From: Hydnum rufescens UP504
Lineage: Eukaryota > Basidiomycota > Agaricomycetes > Cantharellales > Hydnaceae
Direction: 5' to 3'
Assembly (NCBI GenBank): GCA_014904985.1
Contig: MU128926.1
Coordinates: 372,110 to 436,109, forward strand
DNA: 64,000 nucleotides
Shown here: positions 1 to 11,832 of the stretch, piece by piece
How positions within the stretch are numbered: the first letter of the stretch is position 1
Layout: each line of letters opens with the position of its first letter
Notes under the pieces: generated by a model
Told to the model about the DNA's origin: nothing
Databases searched by the model: none
The model's input: the letters and a program-made list of their open reading frames with translations, nothing else
Position numbers and translations under genes: made by a program

Positions 1-13
1 TACATACGGGGAG

Positions 14-1969
14 TCAGCAGTCCTGATGGTAAAAGTGATTCATGATTCCCTTCGTGACCGTGGTCGTCAAGTCGAAAATAGGATGTGTAGCATTCTGGAT
101 CATCCAAATCAGTATCGATTCTACGGATGATGCACAAACAAAATTTGATTACGAGACGGTTTGCCGCACCACCAACGTATCGGCTCGCGGGCTCATCCTC
201 TTCCCACGACATGCTCGCGACAAAGACGTTCTTCAGCACTTCCTCTGAGAACCTCACGATATGATCATCGAAGACTTGAGTATCCTTCGAAGGCAGAGGT
301 ACCCATTTACGAATAATCTCTTCTTTTTGCTTAGCGGTTCGACGAACACGATGTTGGGCTGAGGAGAGTCCCGACAGGTTATACAGGGTATGATAGGCAT
401 CAGATGGCCGACCGGGTTTATCGCGCAGTCCACCAGATTCAGATTGCGAAGAGATGAGGATGAATCTCTGCAACGCCTCTGGAAGCAAGTCGGTCAGAAG
501 GGGCGTGGAACGGCCAAGTGACAAGATATTTACGTCGATTAAAGAGGCACTCTGAGAACCAGGCTGTAGTGTGAACCTCATGGCTATATTAAGCATAGTG
601 AGATCGTACCTTCTTCTCCAGCCCACTCATCTGTTATTCCGGCCGTCGGACTTTCATCATACTTAACTTTGGGAGCATCCTGCACCCCTCCCATGATTTC
701 GGCAAGCATAGGGAATAGTCCCCCTAGCCACCAGCTGTAACAGCCATCAACAAGTTTGTTGGTTCTCCCCCTAAAGCCCCCAAGCTCTATATGCAGAGCC
801 TGCAAGCTGATGGCCCAACGGTATAGGCGTTTGACATCAATCCCCATCCACTTAGTAGGATTGGGATGAGGATCCACGGCCTCCAAAAGTATAAGAGACG
901 CGAGTGCACAATAGGAGTATCCGCCGTGTGCTTCGCCAAGCGGGGGGCGGGGCGAGGAGAGAAGACTCTCAAGGCTTGGCGGAGATGCAGAGAAGTATGG
1001 CTGAGATGCGGCACTGAAGCCTCCCTCATACGTCTGGCAACTAGTGTGTGACAGAATAAGTGGTTCTTTATTCGGCTTGTGCTTGTGAAGATCATACCTA
1101 GCCACAAACTCGCGCAGACCTCTCACCAATTCGGGAGTCAAGAGATTAAGCATCGTGGCAACGACGAGGAGACAGTAGATCCCTCTATGTGGAGCCCCTT
1201 CATCGGAAGAACGGCGTTCATGATCGTGGGGCCCACGTACCTCATATCCACCTCACCATGATGACATACAAGAAACGAACCATCGGGCTCCTTTAATGAC
1301 ATAAACCATTCATACATTGCCTTGCGATCAATTTGATCCCATCCTCCATCAGGACTAGAAGAGCCCATTATGGCCAAAGTGCACACCGCAGCGTAATTTG
1401 AGAGGAGATGCGCATTTTGGGCAGGCCCTCCTCCAAATCCGCCTTTTGGATGTTGGGTTCGCAAAATAGTGGCAATCGCACTGTAAAATATGTTCCATAT
1501 GACATATTTCAGAGCTCAATACCTCGAATACTGGCGAGGTTGCTCCAAAAGCCATCCCGATGGCTCAGGAATACGCACCGTTCCTTATTACTAGCGTCGA
1601 AGGATATTCCAAGTGTTTGAAGGGCCTGGAAGTTCCAAAACAATAACCAGGGCTGACTGGCGTCCTGGGAGGTATATCGCCTAGGAAATCCCTGGAAAAT
1701 TAACCGAGCTGTGAAATTCAAATGCGCGTTGCGGTTGATCTTGTATCTGGATGCAGTAGTCAATACTGCCCATAAACTCTAACGATGGGGGTGCGGCGCT
1801 CGCCTATCGGCATCACATTGCTCGAACAGCTTGGCTAAGGCATTTTCTGTAGCACTCTGAACGGACTTGTTGGGGTAGTCATATTGCCCTGTAATGACGT
1901 GGGATGTACCTGAGTAATCGAGGTCTCGGTTTGCACATGGTCACTCGGAGAGGGTTTGAAACGTCCCAT
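14..1969 (-). CDS. RAM1: Protein farnesyltransferase subunit beta
   Basis: This is the catalytic beta subunit that, with the alpha subunit, attaches farnesyl to CaaX cysteines of proteins such as Ras and mating pheromones. Seen: the prenyltransferase repeats, the stretch DASQPWLLFW near the N-terminus, QHPKGGFGGGPAQ, GGFRGRTNKLVDGCYSWW and GLRDKPGRPSDAYHT. The Asp and Cys of LVDGCY and the His of AYHT match the three zinc ligands of the family. The start at 1969 gives MGRFKPSP and needs a short 36-nt first intron. The last exon reads NATHPIFDLTTTVTKGIMNH and ends at a TGA at 14-16, so the gene is complete although it touches the window edge. Exon joins are read by eye. The identity is secure; the first exon is less so. 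Confidence 0.9.
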
Positions 1970-2088
1970 CAGACTAGTAAGAGTAACTAGGGTGAAAGGT
2001 TCAAGGCATATAACTGTTTTACAACGCTCAATCGCCGCGGGTTTGTATCCGATATTCTACTAGTCCTTTGCTGAGAGAAGTACAACAA

Positions 2089-4236
2089 TTACACCTCCTC
2101 CTGATACCCATCTACTTCGAAATCATCAAAATAATCATCGTCAGCGACTGAACGCTGGGGCACGAGCTCCTCTTCATCTGGTTCCATGGTCTGCAACCCT
2201 GACAATCCCGAGAGACCACCCTCACTCTTATCGTCATCGCCATCATCCTTCTCATCAGCAGATGCGGAGGCGCGAGAGAGTATGGTTGTTGTCCTTTTCC
2301 TCTTCTTGCCTGCCCCATAATTATCAGAGAGAAGAGCCCCGACTGCTTCGTAATTAATTCGCTTTGAAAACTTGGATTTTTGCGCTTTCAGCATTGATTT
2401 GGTGGCTTCAGCGGCTGTGGCTCCCATTGCTGTCGATGCGTCTCGCGGTCTCGGAGGTTTCGAACGCTGGAAAAAAATCCCCAGCTCAGTTATTAAGAAC
2501 AGATAACGCTCAAGTGACACGTGCCTTCTTTCGCGCGGTGGTTGACGTCCCGGATGCCTCATCGAGCCCTTTCGCTGCAAGCGAATGAGGAAATGAGAAA
2601 TAAGAATCAATTAAAAGAAAGGGCGTGCGAAAGGGATAGAATTTACCTGCAATCGCCTCCAGATAATCACGATTGAACTCTACCCAAAGTCTAGTCTTTT
2701 TGACAACTTCCTCCTCGCTGCACAAGTAAGCATTGATTTCGTCGTCATCCAGGTCGACGAAGGCCTCTACCAATGGGGATCCGCCACAGATTCTGTGGGA
2801 ACTTCTCCCGTGGGGTCCGTCGATGGTTCCGGCTCTTGAGTAAGACCTTCCTCTCTTGCGGTATTGAATGATGCAGTAGAATGGACCAGAGTCTCTCCAG
2901 AAAGTAGCGCTTCCCCGGATTCGAGGTGCCGCTCCACTTCAGCCGCCATCTCGGTTTCGTCTGCATCAAATTGTTGGGCGTCATTCGCTGTCGACCCACC
3001 GAGTCCAGCTACATTCGGACCGTCGTCGCCTTCGATCTCGTCGCCTTCGCCGTCCCCATCGCCAGATTCATGTCTAAGACGTTTCTCTTTCCCGCGCGTG
3101 AATGCGGGTGGGTCAGCCTCCTCTTCAAGCCACAGACTCCTAAAATCTTGCACCGTAAGATTCCCACTGGGCGTATTCTTGAACTCTTCTAGGCGCTTTT
3201 TAACCGTGGTGTCAGCGATTTTAACGACTTGAACGATCTCTTGCACGCTCCGTCGAAAGTTATTCATGCGTGCAGCGAGGAGTAGGCAGGCACCACAAAT
3301 TCCTGAAGGACGACGGCCCGTACGAAGCCAGTCTCTGTCGTAGCGCTGAACGAGCCGAATCGCATCTGTTGCTACTTGATGGGTTTCTTCCCCGAATTCG
3401 AGCATGGCTGCAAAACGTCCAATGTAGTGAGCGGGGTCGATTAATGGTAATTGGATATTAAGTGTCCGGATGAGTTTGGTATACGTTGCCCCCAGTGTGA
3501 ACACGTTGATCTGAAGTAGCGAAGAGCTAGGGTCAATCATAAGAAACCGGAGAACGAGTATGGCAGGTGCATACGCGAAGTTTATCGGAAAAATCAATAA
3601 GCATATGTGAAGTCTGTTTCATGCGACAGCTAACGTAGAGACAGGTGGCGGCAATGTGCTGACTGCGCCTTCCCTTGATAAAGTTGGTGGTGATGCAAAG
3701 ATTGAACCATCGTTGAGCAGCCTGAGATATTTGTTCACTGAGCTTCATCGCAAATGCAACCTCGTTTATCCGTTTGCGACCTAAGACAGAAACAGAAGAG
3801 GGAGATTAAGGCGCGAACTCGTCGTCAAATTCAAGTGGCGACAGTGACTAACCATTCTCGATGACTTGCTCTCTTGATTCCATTCCTTGGCCAGCATACT
3901 TCCCACTCATTCTGGCACGCGCTTAAGGTCGGGCACGGGGTATTAGGAACAGAACTTGGAGTGGTGAAATGATCAATGCTCACTAGCACCTGCAGCGACG
4001 AAGCTGCCATTCGCCACTGCTGCCCCGCTCGAGGTTTCGCCGAAGGTAATTTCAGAGACAATCGTATTTTCTTCAACGACAGTCCCACATTGGACACAGA
4101 ATCCATTTCCAGCTGCGGCATCATACTCGATGACAGTGCCAAAGCATTCTGGGCAAGTAGGCATTGGGAGTTGATTATCTTCGGAGAAGTCATTCAGTGG
4201 ATTTGCTTCCGGTACCGTAAGCATCCCACCATTCAC
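2089..4236 (-). CDS. BRF1: Transcription factor IIIB subunit BRF1
   Basis: TFIIB-related factor that recruits RNA polymerase III to tRNA and 5S genes. Seen in order: an N-terminal zinc ribbon with cysteines at residues 28, 31, 47 and 50 (CPECFG ... FCVQCGTVVEE); a first cyclin fold (QAAQRWFNLCI, RRSQHIAATCLYVSCR); a second cyclin fold (INVFTLGATYTKLIRTL, RRPSGICGACLLLAARM); then an acidic linker and the Brf1 homology block that contacts TBP/Bdp1 (DLDDDEINAYLCSEEEV, WVEFNRDYLEAIA), and a C-terminal block KSKFSKRINYEAVGALL. The acidic tail ends GYQEEV with a stop at 2089. Several short introns break the frame. Start chosen at the first ATG before the zinc ribbon. Confidence 0.9.
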
Positions 4237-4550
4237 GGAAGGAACACTAAATCATCAATCCTCTGGCTTGTTAAAGCCTTGGCAATCGATCTTATCGAAG
4301 CATCTTCCTTCCCAAGAGCGGGGTGTTCAGTCCAGAGATTGTTACTTCAAAACACCCACGACCGAACTGTTTCTGGTTCCTTCCTCACGCATCCTCAGCA
4401 CCCTTTCTTGATACGTGATGATAGATGTATCACCCAGGGGGGTTTGAGCTGCCTCACAGTCCATGATATACAAACCACGATCGGTTGCTCAGACATACAT
4501 TCTACGACGATATCATCAATACTAATCTTTAGCGCGTGGTCGCGTTATCA
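4237..4550. other. Intergenic, BRF1 start to PDX1 end
   Basis: About 310 bases between the BRF1 start and the PDX1 stop. It must hold the BRF1 promoter and the PDX1 3' UTR. I see no convincing coding sequence in it. Confidence 0.6.
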
Positions 4551-6483
4551 TCATCCGCGCCCCGCAAATCTCCCACCTTGAAGGTTAGAGTCACTGTCAC
4601 ATATGGATATTCTTAGTCTTATCGCCAAGCGAAGATAGGAAGCAAATAATCAACGTACATGGTGAGACCGACCATCGCATCGCCCAGATCCTCTGACACT
4701 GCAGCCAGAATTTTAGGATTGTTATAATGTGTGACGGCTTGGACGATAGCACGTGCACGTTTGGCGGGATCTCCAGACTACATCAACGTTCCCACCATGG
4801 CATTAGAGCAGGGAAGAAAAATGTGAAAAAGAATCCTCACGTGGAAGATACCAGATCCCACGAACACTGCAATACGAAAAAGAAAAAGAGGCAATAAGTC
4901 GGATGTTCCCCAATTCACACGGTTCTGCAGCAGAATGAACTAGGAACATACCCCCATCACACCCCAGCTGCATCATAAGAGCCGCATCGGCGGGTGTCGC
5001 CACCCCACCGGCCGCAAAGGTGACAACAGGCAATCGCTTTAGTCGCGCCGTCTCTTTCAAAAGGTGGTATGGCGCTCGGAGATCCTTGGCGAATGTGTAC
5101 AACTCCTCGTCAGACATCGTAGATGCGAGACGGATAGAAGACTGTAAGGAGCGGGCGTGGCGGACTGCCTATATGCATAAAATGATGGTAAGTCAAAGAC
5201 GACAGATAGACTGAGACACGAAACACCTCGACGACATTGCCGGTTCCAGCCTCGCCTTTTGTGCGGATCATAGCTGCGCCTTCGGAAACACGACGCAAGG
5301 CCTCCCCGAGATCTGTCGCCCCGCAAACGAAGGGAATACGGAAGGTATGCTTGTGAATATGACACTACAAGTATTGTGGCACGTTGAGTCGACGCATTGT
5401 TACGATATAGTAATAGGCAATACTAACCTGTTCATCGGCAGGGGTGAGGACCTCCGACTCATCGATATAATCCGCTCCGATGGCTTCCACTATCTAATAT
5501 GACGGAGGGGGTGGGGCCGACATTTTCAGGCCAACTGGCAGTAAAGGCCGTTCATCATCGACCCACCTGTGCCTCCACAAAGTGGCCAACGCGCACTTTC
5601 GCCATCACTGGAATTGTAACAGCATCGATGATCTCCTTTATGAGCTTTGGGTCGCTCTAAAAAAACCCAAGCATCTAGTTAAGAAATTCTGGGGCGTGTA
5701 AGGAGTGAGAGCGCATACCATCCTAGCAACGCCTCCCTGGGCTCTAATATCCGCTGGGACACGTTCTAGAGCCATTACAGCACAGGCGCCAGCTTCTTCT
5801 GCGATCCTGGCCTATTCCATCGGGAGCGTCCTCAGTACAGGGAAGGAATGTCGATGAGGTGAGAACGTAAACATACCTGTTCGGCGTTCACAACGTCCAT
5901 AATAACGCCTCCCTAGTGGGTATCGCACTAATATTAGCCCGCTCTGCCAAATGGTTTCTGTGGACATAAATGTTTTCACTCACCTTGAGCATCTGAGCGA
6001 GACCAGATTTAACGCCAAACGTGCCCACGGTGCTCGAACGCTCCTTGCTTTTCGGAGCTAGCCCAGGTAGCGCGGGGGTGAGCGGAGGAGCTTGGGTAAC
6101 ACTACCATTTGTCTCCCCTATCGCACTTGCTCGCGATGGTTGCGTTTCACTATCGTGCGGTTGTTTTCCTGTTGCAGACTAGTAGGACACTCATCTTTAG
6201 TGAGAGCGGTGCCGACAGATAAAACCCAAAAAAATAAAGGACGCACCATATGGACAGACTCTGAGAGCGAAGCCGGTCGTAAAAAGGGATAGGGAAGGTG
6301 AAACGAGTCACGTTTGGACCCGAAAAGTGATCGTCGATTGATTCCGAGCCCAACCACGTGACTGAGAAACCGACTGGTACGACTTTGCCTACCATCTTCG
6401 GTGGAGCGGGACGCCGTTTGCGAGTCGACTGAATCAACGGAGCGGGCAGACCGGGCACGGCGAGAGGAGTTCACGGACGACAT
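4551..6483 (-). CDS. PDX1: Pyridoxal 5'-phosphate synthase subunit PDX1
   Basis: Synthase subunit of DXP-independent vitamin B6 synthesis; it combines ribose 5-phosphate, glyceraldehyde 3-phosphate and ammonia supplied by the PDX2 glutaminase. Seen across exons: [56 protein letters not shown] (catalytic Lys), [46 protein letters not shown] (second catalytic Lys), [19 protein letters not shown] and [13 protein letters not shown]. The last exon reads [14 protein letters not shown] and stops at 4551. Upstream of the usual start there is an open Ser/Arg-rich region running back to an ATG at 6483 plus a Pro-rich stretch ([13 protein letters not shown]), so the protein may carry a 60-100 residue extension. 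Where exon 1 splices is unclear. Confidence 0.9.
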
Positions 6484-6698
6484 GTTGGGGGTTGAGTGAG
6501 GGGGAGGACACCAATGAGGGGTATCATATAGTGAGTGAGGCCACAAAACGCGCTCACAAACGCACCAACACCAATGCGCACGGATCACTGAGGTCCATCA
6601 ATTTCAGACACAACAGTACAATTCCTGAGTACACAAAGACAATGCAAAGACAATACAGAATATTGCTAGGGGCCACCCGCGGTGGTAAACATCGTGAA

Positions 6699-7322
6699 TT
6701 AATCAAGCACGTCCTCCGCAACATCTTTCGCCTCCAAGCGTTTCTTGTCCACCCCACGTTCCCAGGCACGCCTAAGTCTTCCCGGGTTGCTGAATGGGAC
6801 CACTTGGCCATTTCTAAATAAATCAACGACCACTTATTGAATACTCGCCCGGATAAGAAGCAACGGCTACCCACTGGGTCATCGTGGGAGTACTGTCCGG
6901 TATCTGACGTTTCTCTTCTCGCTTGCCGCCAGGGTTCGCAAATGGGATGATATTACCATTCCTGAAGCGGCCATTGCAAAGATGACATGTATCAGAGATT
7001 AAATGAGCAGTCCAGCGAGCACAAGCGCCACCACGTACTGGGCCATGGTCGGAATCGAATCTGGGATATCCTCACGCGCGTACACGATGATGACATCACT
7101 GGGAGGCATGGCTCCAGCTGCGCGGACGTGGTTATCGGCAGTAAGTGAGCGGTCTTCCAGATCGTGTGCCTTGCTCTATAATTTTGCTTTAGTAGAGAGC
7201 TGGTCGGACAGGAGCCCACATACGCGAAGTGGGAGGGGCACCAGCGGAAGGGCGACAGCGATCTGGCAAACCGCGAGCATAAAAAGAGATAAGACAGGGA
7301 ACAGCGACGACAAGGAGAACAT
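6699..7322 (-). CDS. Small secreted repeat protein, possible kexin-processed peptide precursor
   Basis: I do not recognise this gene from a named family. Four exons (7224-7322, 7039-7175, 6875-6961, 6699-6813) join in frame to 145 residues. Intron donors read GTATGT, GTACGT and GTGGGT; acceptors read ATAG, TTCAG and TTTAG. Residues 1-25 form a signal peptide (hydrophobic core, then QIAVALP). Residues 70-90 and 99-119 are a direct repeat, 15 of 21 identical: IPDSIPTMAQNG then IIPFANPGG, and IPDSTPTMTQNG then VVPFSNPG. Introns 2 and 3 cut each repeat inside the same Gln codon, so exon duplication is the simplest origin. Lys-Arg pairs at 92-93, 96-97 and 132-133 resemble Kex2 sites. The C-terminus is charged and ends DVLD. 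The gene is divergent from ESF1. Expression is untested; if introns 2 or 3 are retained, shorter products end in a stop. Confidence 0.6.
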
Positions 7323-7578
7323 GGTGAGTGGGTAAGTGATATTGATCAAAGGAAGTGAAGGTAAATTAAAAATCCAAGTGGCCGGCCAGCGGTCGATGCG
7401 AAGGGAAAAGGAGGAAGAAAAGGGGGGAGGGAGGGGTGCGCGAAAGAACCAAGTGAGAGATTTTATACGACGCGCAGGTACGCTGACCTAGTCGAGGAAA
7501 CGGAAAGTGATCAGTAACGCGTTACCAAGACTGCGGAGTTTCCCGGGTAACGCCCCCGCCTTCACCCAAAAAATATTT
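7323..7578. promoter_or_regulatory. Shared divergent promoter region
   Basis: The 256 bases between the divergent starts of the small secreted protein (minus) and ESF1 (plus). It includes purine-rich DNA around 7400-7440. I see no clear TATA box; the role follows from position only. Confidence 0.4.
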
Positions 7579-9817
7579 ATGGCTGACCCACGATTTGCTC
7601 GCCTTCGCACTGATCCGCGCTTCAGAAAGCCAAAGAGCAGCCATAATAAAATAGTCATCGACGAACGCTTCAAGTCGATTTTTGACGACGACTCATCCGA
7701 GTTTAAGGGCAAGCGGAGAGGTCTCGTAATAAACAACTTCCAACTCGAGTACCAACTAATGTAACTCATTTCCAGCTCAGATCGACAAATATGGCAGAAA
7801 ACTCTCCAAAACACACAATCGTGACCGCCTCAAGCGATTTTACCGCCTCAAAGTTGGGGACGAAGAAAAATCTACCGAGGAGCCTCCTGCGGTTCCAGAC
7901 TATGCGCGGGGCGAAGTGTTATTAGAAAGTTCAGATGAAGAAGATCATCAATCTCACATAGACAGCGATGGTGACGTTGACAACCCTGTAACGCTTGGGG
8001 CGTCTATCCCAAACCAACGTCGGCCCGAATCTCCCCCATCGGATGCGGAACCGGGAGTCGATCTCGACGAAGAAACATACGATGCGCTCGACCGACAGGC
8101 AATTGCCTATTCCTCCAAATTTGCCGACCAGGATGGTGCCCGCCAAAAGCTTTCGGGCAAAGAAACGACGCGCATCGCAGTTGTGAACCTCGATTGGGAC
8201 CACGTGCGCGCATTCCATCTCTTCAAAATCTTCAACTCGATTGCATCCCAGGGTGCGTCTGGCAGCAACTCGGGGAGTGGGAGGGTCCTCAACGTTCGCG
8301 TGTACCCAAGCGAATTTGGGAAGGAACGCATGTCGCGGGAGGAGAGGGAGGGTCCTCCTCCTGAAATCTTCCGGAAAAAAAAGGACGAGGATCTGGATGA
8401 AGAGGATATCAATGAACAGACCATCTTTGAGCAGGGCGATGGAAATGCTCAATATGATGACAATGCTTTAAGGAAATACCAGCTAGAGCGATTACGGTAA
8501 GCAATTTATTCCCTCATAATGCTTCGTCTGAATCCTCATGATGTCGATATGCACCGAAAGGTATTACTATGCTATTGTAGCATTTGATTCCGTCCCCACT
8601 GCTTCGCACACGTACAATGAGCTCGATGGGACTGAACTCGAACGATCCGCCAACCTCTTCGATCTCAGTTTTGTCCCTGAAGGCATGGAATTTGGTGAAG
8701 ACTTCCGGTTAATGAATTTCCTCCATATCCAGGCCACGATTGCGGGGAGCTCATCTATCTAATCTTCAGGGACGAGTGCAAAGACGATTCTGGCCTCAAC
8801 AAAGGCCTAGATTTCACCACGGATGTACGACATACATTGTCTTCCTTATGCCTATGCGCCTCTAACACTGTTCTCTGGGATAGGCGCTCCGCCATTCCAA
8901 AGTCAAACTCACCTGGGATGACGACGATGTAGAGCGGACCCAAATAACACGACGCACATTAACTCGACAACAAATCGAAGAGAATGACTTCAAGGCATAT
9001 ATCGCCTCCTCTGGCTCTTCTGATTCCGGGTCTGGGTCTGAGGTCGATGATCCCGTCCATACCAACACCATTGTCGGCGCATCCTCAAGAAGAACGAGCA
9101 CAAAACAAACCCGCGACGAGCGACGCGCCAAACTGCGCTCCCTTCTGTCTGGCAATAATGACGGGCTTCCCGAAGGGTGGGGTGGGGTTGACGTACCCAG
9201 TGGCGATATCGAAGTGACCTTCGCGCCTGGCTTGACTAATTCGACGCCTCAGGCTGGAGATGGTGAAGAGGAAACTACTTTAGAGAGGTATAAGCGACGC
9301 CAGAAGGAGAAGAAGGTGGCTCGGAAGGCGATCCAGGAGGCTCGTGCGGAATCCACCGGCAAGAAGGCCGAGGCGACCGCTGAAACTGATAAATCGAATG
9401 TAAAGAAAAAAGCCCAGAAGGCAGAGTACGCCGACAAAGAGGATGAGGACGATGACCACTTTACGGCGGATGTGACAGATAGTCGGTTCCAGGCATTACA
9501 CGAAGACCCCGATTTTGCAATCGATCCTAGTCATCCACAGTGCGTTTCCCTTTTCCTTGTCCATCACGGTCATTATTAAGCAGCTCTTTCTTGTGGTCTA
9601 TAGGTTCAAGGCAACTAAGAGTATGGCCGCCTTCCTCCAAGAACGAACTCGGCGTCAGAAGGAAACCCGTTTCACAGCCAGCAAAGAGACTGCGCGGTCT
9701 GGGACTTATGATGCTGCCGACAGCGGTGACGTTCAGTCACTGATCGAGAGTGTAAAGCGGAAGAGCCAGGGTTCCGCCGTCCAAGGGCAGATGGTCAATA
9801 AGCGAAGGAAATGGTGA
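7579..9817 (+). CDS. ESF1: Pre-rRNA-processing protein ESF1
   Basis: Nucleolar factor for 18S rRNA maturation in the small-subunit processome. Start at 7579 gives MADPRFARLRTDPRFRKPK, the family N-terminus, followed by IDERFKSIFDDDSSEF. Exon 2 carries an acidic segment and the core domain (TTRIAVVNLDWDHVRAFHLF, VLNVRVYPSEFGKERM). Later exons read YYYAIVAFDSVPTASHTYNE, LDGTELERSANLFDLSFVPE, then a Lys/Glu-rich region and the C-terminal NUC153-type block DSRFQALHEDPDFAIDPSHP and FKATKSMAAFLQER. Ends MVNKRRKW at 9817. Introns near 7750-7787, 8500-8560, 8700-8890 and 9540-9602. Charged low-complexity segments are normal for the family. Confidence 0.9.
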
Positions 9818-10579
9818 TTGTGCGCATCTTAGCTGGTGCAATCCGCCTATCAAAACACAGCGAAACCAGGCCCGACTCCCGGGAGTTTTATTGTCCCTCT
9901 TTTGTAACCGTAAGCCGCTTCTGGCGTATCGTTTGAAGGCGGAATAGAAAATCCAGGCAAAGAAATCGGGATGATGGAGCGTGCTTATTTCGACTCAGCC
10001 TCTGTGGGGGATGAAGCCATTTCAACGCGACTGCAAAATTATGGACCCTCGAGGGGTACATATGTACATGAGTGGCAGTCATGATGCACCTAGGAGTAAG
10101 AAACCAGTTGCATGAGACGGTGCTGCTAGGATGCGAAGACAAAGATTCAGAGGCCACAGGCTGAAATTGAAGGCTAACTGCATGGCTGTGGTGTTTTAAA
10201 CGGTGTGTTCCCAAGTATTATATTACTTGGCTTAATTATAAGCATAACCCCCTCAGAATTGGTGGCCCTCTTCACCAGCTTGTCTTAATATTTAAAAGAA
10301 TACCAGGATCCTGAATTCTTCCCTCCACCACCCCCATGCCTGCCAAATCCACCGGAATCGATCACCCTCGCTCCGCCAGACAACTACCTACATCGACCTC
10401 ATAGCACCAGCTGATCCAACTTGAATGTGCCTACGTCTCTAGCTGTCCCCCATGAACTCAGACACCAACGATCCCTCTCTACATCTCGATTATCTACCTA
10501 CGGTACTGCTAGCCCTGTTCCAGATGTCGGCTTTCGCCTATCGATGGTCCTCCTGCGAGATTCGGCCACGTCTTTATCA
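9818..10579. other. Intergenic after ESF1
   Basis: No convincing gene seen. It contains the ESF1 3' UTR and probably the former promoter of the VWA-like gene that follows. Confidence 0.5.
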
Positions 10580-11126
10580 TCAATCCTCTTGGTGTAAGTG
10601 CGGATTCGACGCGGTCGGCACCACAAAGGAGAACCACCAAGGAGGATCTTCTAGAATTGCTCAAGAAATACTACACGGTCATCATCGTCGATGACTCTAG
10701 TTCGGTGCGTGATCGCGGCTGAGACAGAGCCAACCCGAGTTTTAAAATTCCATTTGCGTCACTGTAGATGGCTGGGCCTAGGTGGGCCGAAACCAGAGAA
10801 GCGTTGGCCGGACTCGCCGATGTGGCTTCGCAATACGATGTGGACGGGATCGATGTTCACTTTCTCAACGACCCCCGCGTTGGACAGAATATGACGACCG
10901 CGCAGGCCTCTTCAACACAATAGATCCAGATGGTATAACGCCCATCAGTGAAAAGTTGGAAGAATTGCTTCTCGCGTACCTCCTCGAAATCGAGCAGGCT
11001 CAGGACTCCGATAAAACTGGAGAAAGCCACGATGCTCTGAAGAAAATCAAACCGACTAATTTCATCATTGATGGCGCGCCCAGTACTGTATTGCATCGTT
11101 TGGGGAAGTCGGTGGTTACCACGTAA
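10580..11126 (+). pseudogene. VWA-domain protein, truncated and frameshifted
   Basis: Resembles the fungal cytosolic proteins with a von Willebrand factor A domain. Exon 1 reads TKEDLLELLKKYYTVIIVDD followed by SSS, a DxSxS-type MIDAS motif, then an intron (GTGCGT to ACTGTAG), then MAGPRWAETREALAGLADVA and YDVDGIDVHFLND. Around 10895-10915 the reading frame changes: the first frame stops at CAA-TAG, while the conserved continuation GLFNTIDPDGITPISEKLEE is in another frame. The domain then reaches IKPTNFIIDGAPS and ends after a few unrelated residues, missing the rest of the fold. The shift could also be a sequence error, but the missing C-terminal half argues for a pseudogene. Confidence 0.55.
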
Positions 11127-11832
11127 CTCCCGTCGCTCCAAGACTCGTCGTCTTAACCTCTCATCGACGGTCAGGTAAACCGAAACGCGTCGACATCTAC
11201 GAGGTAAGGTTCCTTTGAAAGGGGTTAACAAGCTTAGCGGGTCGCATGGCCCTCTGATATGAAGCAGTACGAACGAGCCTCAATAACTGCTGTATAATCG
11301 AGACCCCCTGTCGACATGGAGAGCCAACGGTTGTTCCCACAGATGCGCACCCGAACAATCGTAGTCACTTGAGTGGATTCACCGCGGATTCCGCGTTCAT
11401 TGACCGGGATCGACAGGGCGAGTTTGTTGAGTCCATATATAGACAAGGATCAACCCGGGCGACGAGGCCACGAATTATTCTTCAAAATACCCGAGTGACA
11501 GTGGGCGCAAGCCCCTCATACTGTGCCTGGATCGAGCAGTGTTCGCCTAGTCCCGAATTCGGCTGCACCCGACAGCGATGACGACAGGATTTCTGGACGA
11601 AAGCAGAGCGGACCAGTGTCTCGGGCTTACGCCTCCTTGATGAGGCCCAATTCGAATGCCTCTGGGCTCCTTCGGATGACTTTGGCCAAATTTAAGATCT
11701 GCACTCTCAAGTCAGCCCAAACTTCAATTTTGGAAATATTTAAAGCGTCCATTTACCAGTGGTCTCGAGATTTTAACCCTCTCCTGACACCCCATTTGCT
11801 GCACTTTCCTGTTATCTACGTCCTTCGTCGTC
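11127..11832. other. Intergenic, upstream of aquaporin
   Basis: About 700 bases with only short unconvincing open frames. It should hold the aquaporin promoter. Confidence 0.5.

Noticed and set aside
14..350. Farnesyltransferase beta running off the left edge
   Set aside because: A GTAATC to ATCCAG intron leads to a conserved last exon with a stop at 14-16, so the gene is complete.
2864..3232. Plus-strand Ser/Pro-rich ORF within BRF1
   Set aside because: Antisense to the acidic linker of BRF1; no independent support.
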